Source: Verrucomicrobiaceae bacterium
GTDB lineage: Bacteria; Verrucomicrobiota; Verrucomicrobiia; Verrucomicrobiales; Verrucomicrobiaceae
Reading direction: 5' to 3'
Assembly (NCBI GenBank): GCA_016795465.1
Contig: JAEUHK010000127.1
Coordinates: 124,001-188,000 of the forward strand
Length of the DNA stretch: 64,000 bases
Notes under the pieces: generated by a model
Told to the model about the DNA's origin: nothing
The model's input: the letters and a program-made list of their open reading frames with translations, nothing else
Database searches by the model: none
Part shown: positions 41,812 to 50,627 of the stretch, in pieces
How the letters are laid out: each line of letters begins with the position of its first letter
How positions within the stretch are numbered: the first letter of the stretch is position 1
Position numbers and translations under genes: made by a program

Positions 41812-42105
41812 ATGATAAACGCCACCGTGATGTCCCTGATTCGCCGTATCGCTCTCGTCGTCCTTGCCTCCGCCTCCCTCACCAGTTGCCAGACGCTTGG
41901 CGGCTTGATGAATACACTTCCATTTCGTTTGCTTGATGAGGCTGGTGCGGAGGCCATGAGCCTGTTTTCTGAAAACAACCTGCCCGCAACCGGCCGCCCC
42001 GAAAGCATCGAGCAACGTGCGCGTCGCATTGAAATGAACGGCGAGTATGTCGGCCGGATGCCGATGGGAACGACTGCTCGTGGCAGTTCCATGGCAGCCC
42101 GCTGA
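41812..42105 (+). CDS. Small lipoprotein of unknown function
   Basis: 97 aa from ATG 41812; ATG 41830 gives a tighter signal. Lipobox LASASLTSC, then a short hydrophilic segment with no recognised domain. It follows mlaA by 44 bp on the same strand and precedes kdsA, so it belongs to the outer-membrane block; a structural or accessory role is inferred from position. Confidence 0.6.
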   Translation: MINATVMSLIRRIALVVLASASLTSCQTLGGLMNTLPFRLLDEAGAEAMSLFSENNLPATGRPESIEQRARRIEMNGEYVGRMPMGTTARGSSMAAR

Positions 42106-42142
42106 AAAATTCGAGTCGGGGACAAGAAGGAGGAATCCTTCA

Positions 42143-42170
42143 TTGTCAGTGCCTAGGGATCGGTTACTCT
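42143..42170 (+). promoter_or_regulatory. Possible promoter upstream of kdsA
   Basis: TTGTCA (42143-42148) and TACTCT (42165-42170) are 16 bp apart in the 122-bp gap before kdsA. The -10 match is modest. Confidence 0.25.
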
Positions 42171-42227
42171 CGCACATGCAGTGGTGGAGTGCCCGCCGCT
42201 GTTTGAACCCTCAACAATTTCTTCGGG

Positions 42228-43058
42228 ATGTTTGACCTGCCGGTGGTGCAAATTGGATCTGTGACGATGGACGGTGTCGAGCCCGTGTTCATGCTCGGCC
42301 CCTGTGTGATCGAAAGCGAGCCCTTCATCTGGGATGTGGCCGAGAAAATCGACGCGATGGCCCGCCAACTTGGCTGGCGCTGGATCTTCAAAGCCTCCTA
42401 CGACAAGGCCAACCGCAGCGCCATATCCTCTTACCGTGGCATCGGCTGCGAAGCTGGCTGTGCCTTGCTGGCCAAAGTAGGCGAAAAATTCGGTGTGCCA
42501 GTCACGACGGACATTCACACGCCCGAGGAAGCTCACCTGGCCGCGAAATACATCGACCTCCTGCAAATCCCCGCCTTCCTCTGCCGCCAGACGGACCTCA
42601 TCGTGGCCGCTGGCGAGACCGGCCGGGCTGTGAATGTCAAAAAAGGCCAGTTCATGGCCCCGTGGGATGTCAAAAACATCGCGGACAAGCTCGCTGCGGC
42701 AGGCTGCAAGAACTTCATGTTCACTGAGCGAGGCACCACCTTCGGCTACAACAACCTCGTCGCCGACATGCGCTCGCTCTACTGGATGCGGGAGCTCGGC
42801 TTCCGTGCGGTGATGGATGCCACGCACAGCGTGCAGCGTCCCGGCGGTCTCGGCACCGCCACGGGTGGCGATGGCAAGCTCGCCCCCGTGCTGGCACGCG
42901 CCGCAGTCGCCGCCGGCTGTGATGGTGTCTTCATGGAGACCCATCCCGATCCTGCCAAGGCCATGTCCGATGGCCCGAACCAGATTCCTCTTTCGCAGAT
43001 CGCCTCCGTCGTCGAGTCCTTGCGTCAAATTCATGCCATCACGCGTTCCATCGCCTAG
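42228..43058 (+). CDS. kdsA: 3-deoxy-8-phosphooctulonate synthase
   Basis: 276 aa. Condenses phosphoenolpyruvate with arabinose-5-phosphate to KDO-8-phosphate for the LPS inner core. Motifs: LGPCVIES (24-30), FKASYDKANRS, TTDIHTPEEA, IPAFLCRQTDL, FMFTERGTTFGYNNLV, DATHSVQRPGG. Cys26 in GPCVIES marks the metal-dependent class; the metal-independent class has Asn there. Heads the kdsA-lptC-lptA-lptB-hpf run. Confidence 0.95.
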   Translation: MFDLPVVQIGSVTMDGVEPVFMLGPCVIESEPFIWDVAEKIDAMARQLGWRWIFKASYDKANRSAISSYRGIGCEAGCALLAKVGEKFGVPVTTDIHTPEEAHLAAKYIDLLQIPAFLCRQTDLIVAAGETGRAVNVKKGQFMAPWDVKNIADKLAAAGCKNFMFTERGTTFGYNNLVADMRSLYWMRELGFRAVMDATHSVQRPGGLGTATGGDGKLAPVLARAAVAAGCDGVFMETHPDPAKAMSDGPNQIPLSQIASVVESLRQIHAITRSIA

Positions 43059-43065
43059 CCGCACA

Positions 43066-43539
43066 ATGCAGCGAATCACCGCTGTCATCGTGATCAGCCT
43101 CGGCACCTGCCTGTTGATGCTTCAAGCGCAGCAGGCGGTGGACAACCGAAGCCTTGCCGAGGTCCTTTCTCAAAACATCCCCCTCGGCGTCGAAAACAAG
43201 CAGGCCGTCCTGCCGTCCTTCGACCCCACGGGCCGCCGCAGCTCGGTCATGACCGCCGATGTCGTGCGCCGCGTGGACGAGGAGCGTCTGTATGCGGAGG
43301 GCTTTGTATTCGAGCAGTTCAGCATCGATCCGAAGCGTAACATGCGTATCGCCCTGCCGACCGCGTTTTACAACATGAAGACCTCCACGCTGCGCAGCAC
43401 CCAACGTGGCAGGGTCAGCCTCAAAGACATGCAGATCGAGGGTGACAGCCTCATCTTCGACACCACCAACAACCGCGGCCTCATGGAAGGAAACATCCGC
43501 ACCGTCATCTTTGACACTCGCGCCAAAAGCAGCGAGTGA
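43066..43539 (+). CDS. lptC: LptC-like LPS export protein
   Basis: 157 aa from ATG 43066, 7 bp after kdsA. An N-terminal hydrophobic segment (AVIVISLGTCLLMLQA) precedes a beta-rich domain: EERLYAEGFVFEQFSIDP, TAFYNMKTSTLRS, GDSLIFDTTNNRGLMEGNI, the last resembling the LptA/LptC jelly-roll pattern. Sequence similarity to classical LptC is low; assignment rests on the fold pattern and position before lptA-lptB. Confidence 0.65.
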   Translation: MQRITAVIVISLGTCLLMLQAQQAVDNRSLAEVLSQNIPLGVENKQAVLPSFDPTGRRSSVMTADVVRRVDEERLYAEGFVFEQFSIDPKRNMRIALPTAFYNMKTSTLRSTQRGRVSLKDMQIEGDSLIFDTTNNRGLMEGNIRTVIFDTRAKSSE

Positions 43540-43565
43540 CCAGTCATCCCATTGCCCGGCAAGCC

Positions 43566-44588
43566 ATGAACAGCCGCCTCACACTCGCATGCCTTCCCTG
43601 CCTCGCCCTGCTCGCGGGAGGCCTCGCCGCGCAGTCGCCAGCGCCGGCACCCGAGCAGCCAAAGAAAAAGGGGCTGATCGACACCATCAAAAAGGCCATT
43701 GATGGCAACAAAGACCGCGTTTCCGATGAAACACGCCAGAAGGCCGAAGCAGCCGCCAAGGCCGCGATGGAGGCTCTTCCAGCCGATTTGAAGGACAAAG
43801 CCCTCCAGATGGCCACCGATCCCAAAGCCGCTGAAATGCGCCAGAAGGCAATCCAGACCGTTCAGGGTGCCATGCAGAGCCGCGAGACACCTCCACCAGC
43901 GCAGGAAACCGTCGCTCCAGCACAAGCAGCCGCTCCGGGTCCGCCTCCTCAGGTCGGACCGCAGCCTCGCAAGCTTCAGCCGCTGGTCCTTGATGATCCT
44001 CAAGAAGCCCGCCAGGCCAAAAACGGTCGCACCGAGATCACCGCCACCAAATCAGCCTACTTCGATGCCAACACCGGCATCGGCATCTACCGTGGAAACG
44101 TCCGCGCACGTCACCCGAATGCCTACATCGAGTGCGAAGAACTCGAGATTCACATGGAGAAGGACAAAGCCGGTGCCGACGGCAAAAAGAAGGCCTCCAA
44201 CGACGTGGACATCCTGGCCTCACGGTCGGAGAAAAAGGCCGCCGGAGCTTCCGTGGCCCAAGATACCGGTATCGAGATCGCCTACGCCCGCGGTCCCATG
44301 GTCACCATCGAGAAATTCGACGAGCAGGGCGAGCTCCAGATCGGCCACTGCAATGAAGTGGCCATCTACGACGGCAAAACCGGTGCAATCACCCTCCGCG
44401 GCTGGCCCTCCGTGCAGCGCGGCAACAAGCTCCTCGAGGCCACCGATCCGCGCTGCGTCATCGTCATTGACCAGGCAGGCCGCTTAAAGGCCGATGGCGG
44501 CCTCTTCCGCACCACCCTCATTGATGAAAAAGCCGCGCAAGGCTCCCAGCCCCCCGCCACCACGCCCGCAGCCCCAGCCCGGCCCTGA
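43566..44588 (+). CDS. lptA: LptA/OstA-like periplasmic LPS transport protein
   Basis: 340 aa from ATG 43566 with signal peptide LTLACLPCLALLAGGLAAQ; a GTG at 43536 would extend it. A long Ala/Pro/Gln-rich and helical insert (residues 20-150) precedes the OstA-type domain: ITATKSAYFDANTGIGIYRG, NVRARHPNAYIECEELEI, and GAITLRGWPSVQRGNKLLEA. LptA bridges LptC to LptD. The insert makes it far longer than E. coli LptA (185 aa). Confidence 0.75.
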   Translation: MNSRLTLACLPCLALLAGGLAAQSPAPAPEQPKKKGLIDTIKKAIDGNKDRVSDETRQKAEAAAKAAMEALPADLKDKALQMATDPKAAEMRQKAIQTVQGAMQSRETPPPAQETVAPAQAAAPGPPPQVGPQPRKLQPLVLDDPQEARQAKNGRTEITATKSAYFDANTGIGIYRGNVRARHPNAYIECEELEIHMEKDKAGADGKKKASNDVDILASRSEKKAAGASVAQDTGIEIAYARGPMVTIEKFDEQGELQIGHCNEVAIYDGKTGAITLRGWPSVQRGNKLLEATDPRCVIVIDQAGRLKADGGLFRTTLIDEKAAQGSQPPATTPAAPARP

Positions 44589-44637
44589 ATCGAGCCCGCC
44601 GATGCCTGAAAGCCCTGCCAGCAACTCCTCTTCCACC

Positions 44638-45390
44638 ATGTCTGACGGCTCTTCCGTGCCCGAAGGTGAGATGCTGCTGCACACCGAGGGGCTGAAAAAG
44701 ATCTACGACGGCCGCACCGTCGTGAACGGCGTGGATATCGAGGTCAAAAAAGGCGAGATCGTCGGCCTCCTCGGCCCGAATGGAGCTGGCAAGACCACCA
44801 CCTTCTACATGATCGTGGGCCTCGTCAGGCCGGATGGCGGCAGCGTCACCTTTGACGGCAAGGACGCCACCCTCCAGCCCATGTACATGCGGGCGCGTTT
44901 TGGCATGGGGTACCTCCCGCAGGAGGAGTCCATCTTCCGCCGCCTCACCGTGCGGGACAATATCCTCGGCGTCATGCAGACCCAGGGATACTCCAAACAG
45001 GAAGCAGAAGACCAGACGCAGTCGCTCATGGAAAAGTTCGGCATCGACCATGTCGCCGACAACCTTGCCATCACCCTTTCCGGCGGTGAAAAGCGCCGTC
45101 TCACCATCGCCCGCAGCCTCGTCACCTCGCCGAAGCTGCTCATGCTCGACGAGCCTTTCTCCGGCGTCGATCCCATCGCCGTCGGCGAGATCCAGGAGAT
45201 CATCCGCATGCTCCGCCAGGCCGGTCTCGCCATCCTCATCACCGATCACAACGTCCGCGAGACCCTGAACATCGTCGATCGCGCCTACCTCATCTTCGAG
45301 GGCAAAGTCCGCCGCCATGGCACCAAGGACTTCCTCGTGAACGACGACGAGGCCCGCAGGCTCTACTTAGGACAAGATTTCACCATGTGA
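44638..45390 (+). CDS. lptB: LPS export ABC transporter ATP-binding protein
   Basis: 250 aa from ATG 44638 (ATG 44602 also possible). Walker A GPNGAGKT (46-53), Q-loop YLPQEESIFRRLTV, signature LSGGEKRR (148-155), Walker B LLMLDEPF (Asp171/Glu172), and the typical LptB His in ITDHNVRETL. It powers LPS extraction with LptF/LptG, which are not in the window. Close behind lptA. Confidence 0.95.
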   Translation: MSDGSSVPEGEMLLHTEGLKKIYDGRTVVNGVDIEVKKGEIVGLLGPNGAGKTTTFYMIVGLVRPDGGSVTFDGKDATLQPMYMRARFGMGYLPQEESIFRRLTVRDNILGVMQTQGYSKQEAEDQTQSLMEKFGIDHVADNLAITLSGGEKRRLTIARSLVTSPKLLMLDEPFSGVDPIAVGEIQEIIRMLRQAGLAILITDHNVRETLNIVDRAYLIFEGKVRRHGTKDFLVNDDEARRLYLGQDFTM

Positions 45391-45467
45391 GGCTCGGAAT
45401 TGCGCCTTGAACAACCGCCGCCAAACCGCCAGTTTTCCAATCGTTCCACTTTCAACCCCAAACCACC

Positions 45468-46064
45468 ATGCAAGTCCACAACGTCAACCTCCCCATCGTC
45501 GTCACCGGCCGCCACGTCGAGATCACCCCGGCCATTCGTGAGTATGCTCATAAGAAGATCGAGGGGCTCCATCTCGATTATCCGCGCATCATTGAGGCCA
45601 AGGTCGTCCTCGACGTGCAGGGGCACCACCGCCAGATGGCTGAAATCATCCTCTTCTGCGCCAATCACATCGTCATCGAAGTGAAGTCCGTCACCGAGGA
45701 CATCTACGCCTCCATTGACGAGAGCATCAGCAAGATCGCCCGCCGCATGCGGAAGTTCAAAACGCGCCTGCTCAAGAGCCACCGCCCGCGCAAGGAAGGC
45801 TCCATCCGCCACATCCAGGAGCAGGTCTTCCACGAGGAGGCCGTGCACCACGAGGACGAGCACGTCACGCCGGCCTACGTCCACGAGGAGTCCTACAAGA
45901 TCCGCCCGCTCTATCCCGACGAGGCCATCGTGGACCTCGAGATCAGCCAGCGTCCTTTCGTGGTCTTCCACGACCAGCAGAACCACAAGCTCGCCATTCT
46001 CTTCCGTCGCCAAGACGGCGATTACGGCCTGATCCATCCGGAAGACACCGCCGCGAAGAAATGA
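45468..46064 (+). CDS. hpf: Ribosome hibernation promoting factor, long form
   Basis: 198 aa. The N-terminal domain (1-105) has the HPF/RaiA pattern: VVTGRHVEITPAIREYAHKK, QMAEIILFCANHIVIEVKSV, TEDIYASIDESISKIARRM. The C-terminal dimerisation domain is EESYKIRPLYPDEAIVDLEI to GDYGLIHPED. The long form makes 100S ribosomes without RMF. In Proteobacteria lptB-rpoN-hpf is common; here rpoN is absent between them. Overlaps the next start (ATGA). Confidence 0.92.
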   Translation: MQVHNVNLPIVVTGRHVEITPAIREYAHKKIEGLHLDYPRIIEAKVVLDVQGHHRQMAEIILFCANHIVIEVKSVTEDIYASIDESISKIARRMRKFKTRLLKSHRPRKEGSIRHIQEQVFHEEAVHHEDEHVTPAYVHEESYKIRPLYPDEAIVDLEISQRPFVVFHDQQNHKLAILFRRQDGDYGLIHPEDTAAKK

Positions 46065-46495
46065 TCGCTGGCGGACATCTGCTCCGAACCGCTCACCGAA
46101 TGACGAAAGGCCTTCGTCATTCGGTTTTTGTTATTCTCCTATTTTTGTGTGCAGGCCTTTCTTCCTGCTCCAGTTCAAAATCACCCTCGCCACGCAGCGG
46201 AGCGAGGATTGTCGAGACCCAGCACGGCCTTGCCTCCCTCTACACGGACCGGCGCACGGCCAGCGGGGAGCGTTTCAGCGCCGCGGCGTTCACCGCTGCG
46301 CATCGCCACTGGCCCTTTGGGTGCCTGGTGCGCTGCACCAACCTGCACAACGGACGCTGGGTGGTGGTGCGTGTGAATGACCGGGGGCCGTTTGTGCGCG
46401 GGCGGGTGATTGACCTCACCCCCAAGGCGGCCTCCATGATAGGACTCACGAGGTCAAACGGCCTCTGCCGGGTGAAAATCGAGCGGTTTCAGTGA
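46061..46495 (+). CDS. rlpA: RlpA-like double-psi beta-barrel lipoprotein
   Basis: 144 aa from ATG 46061; ATG 46100 is an alternative start. The lipoprotein signal VILLFLCAGLSSC is followed by a double-psi barrel typical of RlpA: GLASLYTDRRTASGERFSAA, AAHRHWPFGCLVRCTN and VVVRVNDRGPFVRGRVIDLT with the catalytic-type Asp. RlpA cleaves naked glycan strands at septa. No SPOR domain follows. A terminator-shaped hairpin overlaps its first codons. Confidence 0.85.
   Translation: MIAGGHLLRTAHRMTKGLRHSVFVILLFLCAGLSSCSSSKSPSPRSGARIVETQHGLASLYTDRRTASGERFSAAAFTAAHRHWPFGCLVRCTNLHNGRWVVVRVNDRGPFVRGRVIDLTPKAASMIGLTRSNGLCRVKIERFQ
46095..46129 (+). terminator. Intrinsic terminator shape inside the start of the rlpA-like gene
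   Basis: ACCGAATGACGAA (46095-46107) pairs perfectly with TTCGTCATTCGGT (46113-46125), loop AGGCC, followed by a T run. It starts 31 bp after the hpf stop and includes the alternative ATG 46100. Confidence 0.8.
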
Positions 46496-46504
46496 TGGCA
46501 GGCA

Positions 46505-47188
46505 TCACACGCCGGACCGCGTCTCCACCCACTGCACCGCATAACGCACCAAGGCCGCACCATCGGTGATGCCGAGCTTTTCCTTCACATGGGCACGATG
46601 CGCCTCGACGGTGCGGGCGCTGATGCTGAGCTGGGTGGCGATATTCTTGGTGGCGACGCCTTTGCCGATGAGCTCGAGGATCTCCAGCTCGCGATCTGTA
46701 AGGGAGTCGATGCCAGCGGCCTTGGCACGGGTTGGCGCGGTCATCTGCTCAAGCATGCGGGCATTAAGCGTCTCGCTGACGTAGAGGCCGCCTGACATGA
46801 TTTTGTGAATGGCGGTGATGAGATGATCGGCCGCCTCCTCCTTCATCACATAGCCTCGGGCACCGGCGCGGAGGCTGCGCTCGCCGTAGAGAGACTCGTC
46901 ATGCATGGAGAGCACGAGACAAACCGTGCTCGGATGCATGGCGCGGATGTCTTTGACGAGTTCGAGGCCGTTTTTATCCGGCAGCGTCAGGTCGATCACG
47001 GCGAGATCGGGCTTGAGCTTGCTCACGAGGTCCAGGCCCTCGCGGGCGCTGCCGGCCTCGCCGCACACATCGAGCCCGTTTTCCATGCGGATGAGCTGCG
47101 CGAGGCCGTGGCGCATGATCGGATGGTCATCGACGAGGATGACGCGTTTCACGGTTTCGGGGCTTTGGTTGGTGCGGGAACGCTGCAT
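46505..47188 (-). CDS. NarL/LuxR-type response regulator
   Basis: 227 aa. Receiver: ILVDDHPIMRHGLAQLI with the acidic pair, phospho-Asp in LAVIDLTLPDKNG, and the conserved Lys in YVMKEEA. A LuxR-type helix-turn-helix is at the C-terminus (LTDRELEILELIGKGVATKN, then ISARTVEAHRAHVKEKLGI). The start lies inside the end of the upstream kinase gene (40-bp overlap), marking a cognate pair. Targets unknown. Confidence 0.93.
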   Translation of the reverse strand: MQRSRTNQSPETVKRVILVDDHPIMRHGLAQLIRMENGLDVCGEAGSAREGLDLVSKLKPDLAVIDLTLPDKNGLELVKDIRAMHPSTVCLVLSMHDESLYGERSLRAGARGYVMKEEAADHLITAIHKIMSGGLYVSETLNARMLEQMTAPTRAKAAGIDSLTDRELEILELIGKGVATKNIATQLSISARTVEAHRAHVKEKLGITDGAALVRYAVQWVETRSGV

Positions 47189-48210
47189 GTGACCTGGGTG
47201 CCGCCCTGCGGCCTGGAGCTGAAGCTGACGGTGCCGCCCATCATTTGAGCGCGATGGCTCATGGTCAAGAGGCCCATGCCGGTGCCTTTGGCCGCCTTGT
47301 CCGGAATGCCGACGCCGTTGTCACGCACGGTGAGCACGATGTTTCCGTTCTGCCGGGCGAGGTGAATCTCGACGCGGGTGGCCTGGCTGTGCTTCACGGC
47401 ATTGGAAACAGCCTCCTGGGCCACACGGAAGAGCTGCAGGGCAGTCTGGGTGTCCTGAACCTTCACCGGATTGTCGAAACGAAAGTCACACTGCATCTCA
47501 AACGCCCTCGCCGTGCTTCCCGCGAGATCTTTGAGCGCGTCCATCAGGCCGCCGGAGTCATGCACCACCGGCATCAGGCCTCGCGCGGTCTCGCGGGCGC
47601 GGGTGTTGGCCTCGCTGACCATGCGGACGATCTCTTCCAAACTGGCCGCCTCCTCGCTGCCGGCATTGGCGAGGCGTTTCTGCGCCACTTTCGCGAGACA
47701 GCCGATGGCGGCGAGCTGCTGGCAGAGGTCGTCATGCAAGTCACGGCCGATGCGGGCACGCTCCTCTTCACTGATGTGCACGATCTTGTGCTCCAGCGCT
47801 TTGCGGTCGCTGAGGTCGCGGATGATGCCGGTGAAGACGCGGCGACCGCTGGGCAGCAGGGCCTCACCCACAGAGAGATCGATGGGGAAGACGCTGCCGT
47901 CTTTTCGCATGGCCAAAGCCTCGCGGCCGATGCCGATGATGCGCCGTTCACCGGTGCGCATGTAGTTCTTCACATAGCCATCATGCCGGGACCGGAAGGG
48001 TTCCGGCATGAGCATCATGATGTTTTTTCCCACCATCTCATCCCGCGTGTAGCCGAAGAGTCGCTCCGTGGCGGAGTTGGTCGTCTCGATGATGCAGTTC
48101 TCATCAATCGTGATGATGGCATTCACCGCCGTCTCCACGATGGCCGCGGCACGCTGCTCGCTGGCCTGGAGCGCCGTCTGCAATTCAGCGATGCTGGGTT
48201 TGTTTTTCAT
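47149..48210 (-). CDS. PAS-domain histidine kinase (HisKA_3 type)
   Basis: 353 aa, no membrane segment. A PAS domain (residues 15-130: AIVETAVNAIITIDENCIIE, FGYTRDEMVGKNIMMLMPEP) resembles that of FixL-like sensors, but the heme is not proven. The dimerisation/His segment is HISEEERARIGRDLHDDLCQ and the HATPase has EAVSNAVKHSQAT and RDNGVGIP. Middle gene of UspA - kinase - regulator, with a 9-bp gap to the UspA gene. Confidence 0.92.
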   Translation of the reverse strand: MKNKPSIAELQTALQASEQRAAAIVETAVNAIITIDENCIIETTNSATERLFGYTRDEMVGKNIMMLMPEPFRSRHDGYVKNYMRTGERRIIGIGREALAMRKDGSVFPIDLSVGEALLPSGRRVFTGIIRDLSDRKALEHKIVHISEEERARIGRDLHDDLCQQLAAIGCLAKVAQKRLANAGSEEAASLEEIVRMVSEANTRARETARGLMPVVHDSGGLMDALKDLAGSTARAFEMQCDFRFDNPVKVQDTQTALQLFRVAQEAVSNAVKHSQATRVEIHLARQNGNIVLTVRDNGVGIPDKAAKGTGMGLLTMSHRAQMMGGTVSFSSRPQGGTQVTCSVPAPTKAPKP

Positions 48211-48219
48211 AAAGAGGGT

Positions 48220-49128
48220 TCAATCTGCTGCGGCAGCAAAGCCATCCGGCTTCACGGCCAGAATCGAGCAGGGAGCATGCTGCACGATTTTTTCTGCGGT
48301 GGTGCCGATCAAAAACTCGCGCAGCCCGGTCTTCCCGCGTGTGCCGAGCACCACCAGCGTGGCACCCACGCTCTCGACATGCTCCAGGATGCTCTCGCGG
48401 ATGTTCATGCGCTCGACGACGAGCGGCGTGACGGCCACGGAGCCTTTCTCACGCGTGAAGGGCTGCAAAAACTCCTCGAGCTGCGTCTGCCAGTTCGCCA
48501 GAGCCTGAGGATCAATGGCGGCGGGCATGGCTGGCATGAAGCCGCCGTAGTCCAAGGACATGGCGATGGCGCTTTGATACACGTGCAAGCAATCCACGCT
48601 GCCGCCATCGAGCGCGGCGAGGTGCAGGGCGCATTGCACGGCCTTGGCAGAGTTCTCGGAGAAGTCCACGCAGGTGACAATCTTCTTGTGCGGCGACTGC
48701 GCATCCTCGCGAACGACGAGCACATCAACAGGAGCTTTGCGGATGCACTTCGCGGCGATGGCCCCGATGCGATGCGGCTCGTCTTTGGAGCCTTTCGCAC
48801 CCATCACGAGCAGGTCGGCCTCATGCGCTTTGCAGAACTCCGCGATCTCTGTGAAGGGATGACCGATGCGCACCTCGCAGCGCACATTCTCCGCGCCCAC
48901 CTCGCTCTCGGCGATGAATTTCCGCAGGCGCTCCGTCCATTCGCTCACGATTTGCGCCGGCTCCAGCGAGAGGGCTTTCTTCAGCTCGTGGATGAGAAAG
49001 CTGTCCATCACATGCAGGGCGGTGATGCGGGCTCCATCCTGCGAGGCACGCATGACGGCCTCTTTGAGGGCCACGCGGCAGGCGGGAGTGAAATCGATGG
49101 CGGCGATGAGGTGGTGGAACTTTTTCAT
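48220..49128 (-). CDS. Tandem universal stress protein (two UspA domains)
   Basis: 302 aa from ATG 49128. Two UspA domains: the first starts FHHLIAAIDFTPACRVALKE and ends LLVMGAKGSKDEPHRIGAIA; the second starts KKIVTCVDFSENSAKAVQCA and ends LVVLGTRGKTGLREFLIGTT. The GxxG-S/T ATP-binding pattern is visible in the second (GTRGKTGLREFLIG). First gene of the operon with the PAS kinase and regulator, suggesting a stress- or energy-responsive unit. Confidence 0.9.
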   Translation of the reverse strand: MKKFHHLIAAIDFTPACRVALKEAVMRASQDGARITALHVMDSFLIHELKKALSLEPAQIVSEWTERLRKFIAESEVGAENVRCEVRIGHPFTEIAEFCKAHEADLLVMGAKGSKDEPHRIGAIAAKCIRKAPVDVLVVREDAQSPHKKIVTCVDFSENSAKAVQCALHLAALDGGSVDCLHVYQSAIAMSLDYGGFMPAMPAAIDPQALANWQTQLEEFLQPFTREKGSVAVTPLVVERMNIRESILEHVESVGATLVVLGTRGKTGLREFLIGTTAEKIVQHAPCSILAVKPDGFAAAAD

Positions 49129-49265
49129 GGTTGGCGTCGGGTGGTGTGATCCCAGCTTAGAACGCTTTAGGAAGGCTGCGCCGCTCAAATTGCGTCGTTT
49201 TAGGCCGGACTTGCCCCACATGAGGCTTGCCAAAATCGCCGCGAAACGGCGTAATCTCTCCCGCC

Positions 49266-50621
49266 ATGAGCACCCAACCCTCCCCCGCCCCCCTGTCACG
49301 CCGTCGCTTCGTCGGCGCGGCCGGCCTTGTCGCCGGCTCCATGATCACGCGTCCGCTTTTCGGCCAGAACGCCGCCAGCAACAAACTCAATGTCGCTCTC
49401 ATCGGCGTGTGGGGCCGCGGCTTGGCGCACTACAATTCCATCGCCGAGGAAAACGTCGTCGCGCTGTGTGACATCAACGAGGCCCGCTTTCCCGATGCGC
49501 TGAAGCGTTTCCCCGGAGCCACGACCTACATCGACTGGCGCAAGTGCCTCGACCACAAGGATCTCGATGCCGTCGTCTGCTGCACGCCGGACCACACGCA
49601 TGCCTTCATCGCGAACTGGGCACTCAAACGCGACCTCCATTGCTACATGGAAAAGCCGCTGGCCATCACCGTGAACGAAGCCCGCACCGTGCGTGCGACG
49701 TGGGAGACCAAAAAGGGTAAGCTCGCCACGCAGGTGGGCATGCAGCGTCACGAGCAGCCGAACTTCAACCGCGTCAAAGAACTCATCCGCGATGGGGCCA
49801 TCGGCGAGCTGAAGGCCGCCTACGCCTGGGGCAACCGCCAGATCCCGAAGCCCGGCTACTTCCCGGCTGAGGGCGAGCCGCCGAAGGGCTTCCATTACGA
49901 TCTGTGGCTCGGCCCAGCTCCCTTCCATCCTTACAACCCTGCTTACTTCGTCGGTGGTGCCGGTGCGAACTGCCTCTCCTGGAACATGTTCTGGGACTTC
50001 GGCGCCGGTCAGATCGGTGACATGGGCAGCCACACCATGGACCTGCTCTGGAATGCCGTGGACGCGAAGCTGCCCACCTCCGCCGAGGCGAAAGGCGATG
50101 CCTTCAACTCCGACGTCACGCCCGTGATGTGCGAATCGCACTTTGAGCATCCTGCCAACGACTGGCGTGGCCCCATCACCGTGAGCTGGTATCAGGGCGG
50201 CGCGATGCCGCGCTCGCCAAAGCCAAGCATCGACCTCTCGAAGATCGGCCACGGAGCCATGTTCAAAGGCACGAAAGGCTTCATCATCGCCGATTTCGAC
50301 TCACGCATGATCATCCCCTTCGGCGATGACGCGGACATGAGCTACTACAAGCCGCGCAAGAAGGAGGACCAGTATCCCGACGTGGGCAAAGGCAACTTCC
50401 AGAAGCAGTGGTTCGATGCTTGCAAAGACCCAAGCAAGCCCACCGCCTGCGATTTCGGCTACAGCGCCAACATGATCGAGATGATGCTCCTCGGCCTCGT
50501 GGCCTACCGCACCGGCAAAAAGATCAGCTACGACGGCGCCACCGGCACCAGTCCCGACACGCCCGAGGCAAACGGCTTCATGAAGAAGGAGTATCGCGAC
50601 GGCTGGAATATCGACGGTTGA
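49266..50621 (+). CDS. Tat-exported Gfo/Idh/MocA family oxidoreductase
   Basis: 451 aa from ATG 49266. Tat signal SRRRFVGAAGLVAGSMI. Rossmann fold LNVALIGVWGRGLAHYNS, catalytic region LHCYMEKPLAITVNEA with the EKP Lys, and substrate domain with WDFGAGQIGDMGSHTMDLLW. It is paired with the DUF1549/1553 protein 6 bp downstream, a combination frequent in Verrucomicrobia and Planctomycetes and probably used in breakdown of complex carbohydrates. The substrate is not known. Confidence 0.9.
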   Translation: MSTQPSPAPLSRRRFVGAAGLVAGSMITRPLFGQNAASNKLNVALIGVWGRGLAHYNSIAEENVVALCDINEARFPDALKRFPGATTYIDWRKCLDHKDLDAVVCCTPDHTHAFIANWALKRDLHCYMEKPLAITVNEARTVRATWETKKGKLATQVGMQRHEQPNFNRVKELIRDGAIGELKAAYAWGNRQIPKPGYFPAEGEPPKGFHYDLWLGPAPFHPYNPAYFVGGAGANCLSWNMFWDFGAGQIGDMGSHTMDLLWNAVDAKLPTSAEAKGDAFNSDVTPVMCESHFEHPANDWRGPITVSWYQGGAMPRSPKPSIDLSKIGHGAMFKGTKGFIIADFDSRMIIPFGDDADMSYYKPRKKEDQYPDVGKGNFQKQWFDACKDPSKPTACDFGYSANMIEMMLLGLVAYRTGKKISYDGATGTSPDTPEANGFMKKEYRDGWNIDG

Positions 50622-50627
50622 TCGCCC

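Noticed and set aside
47245..49149. 634-residue + strand frame
   Set aside because: Antisense to the UspA and PAS kinase genes, whose motifs are intact.
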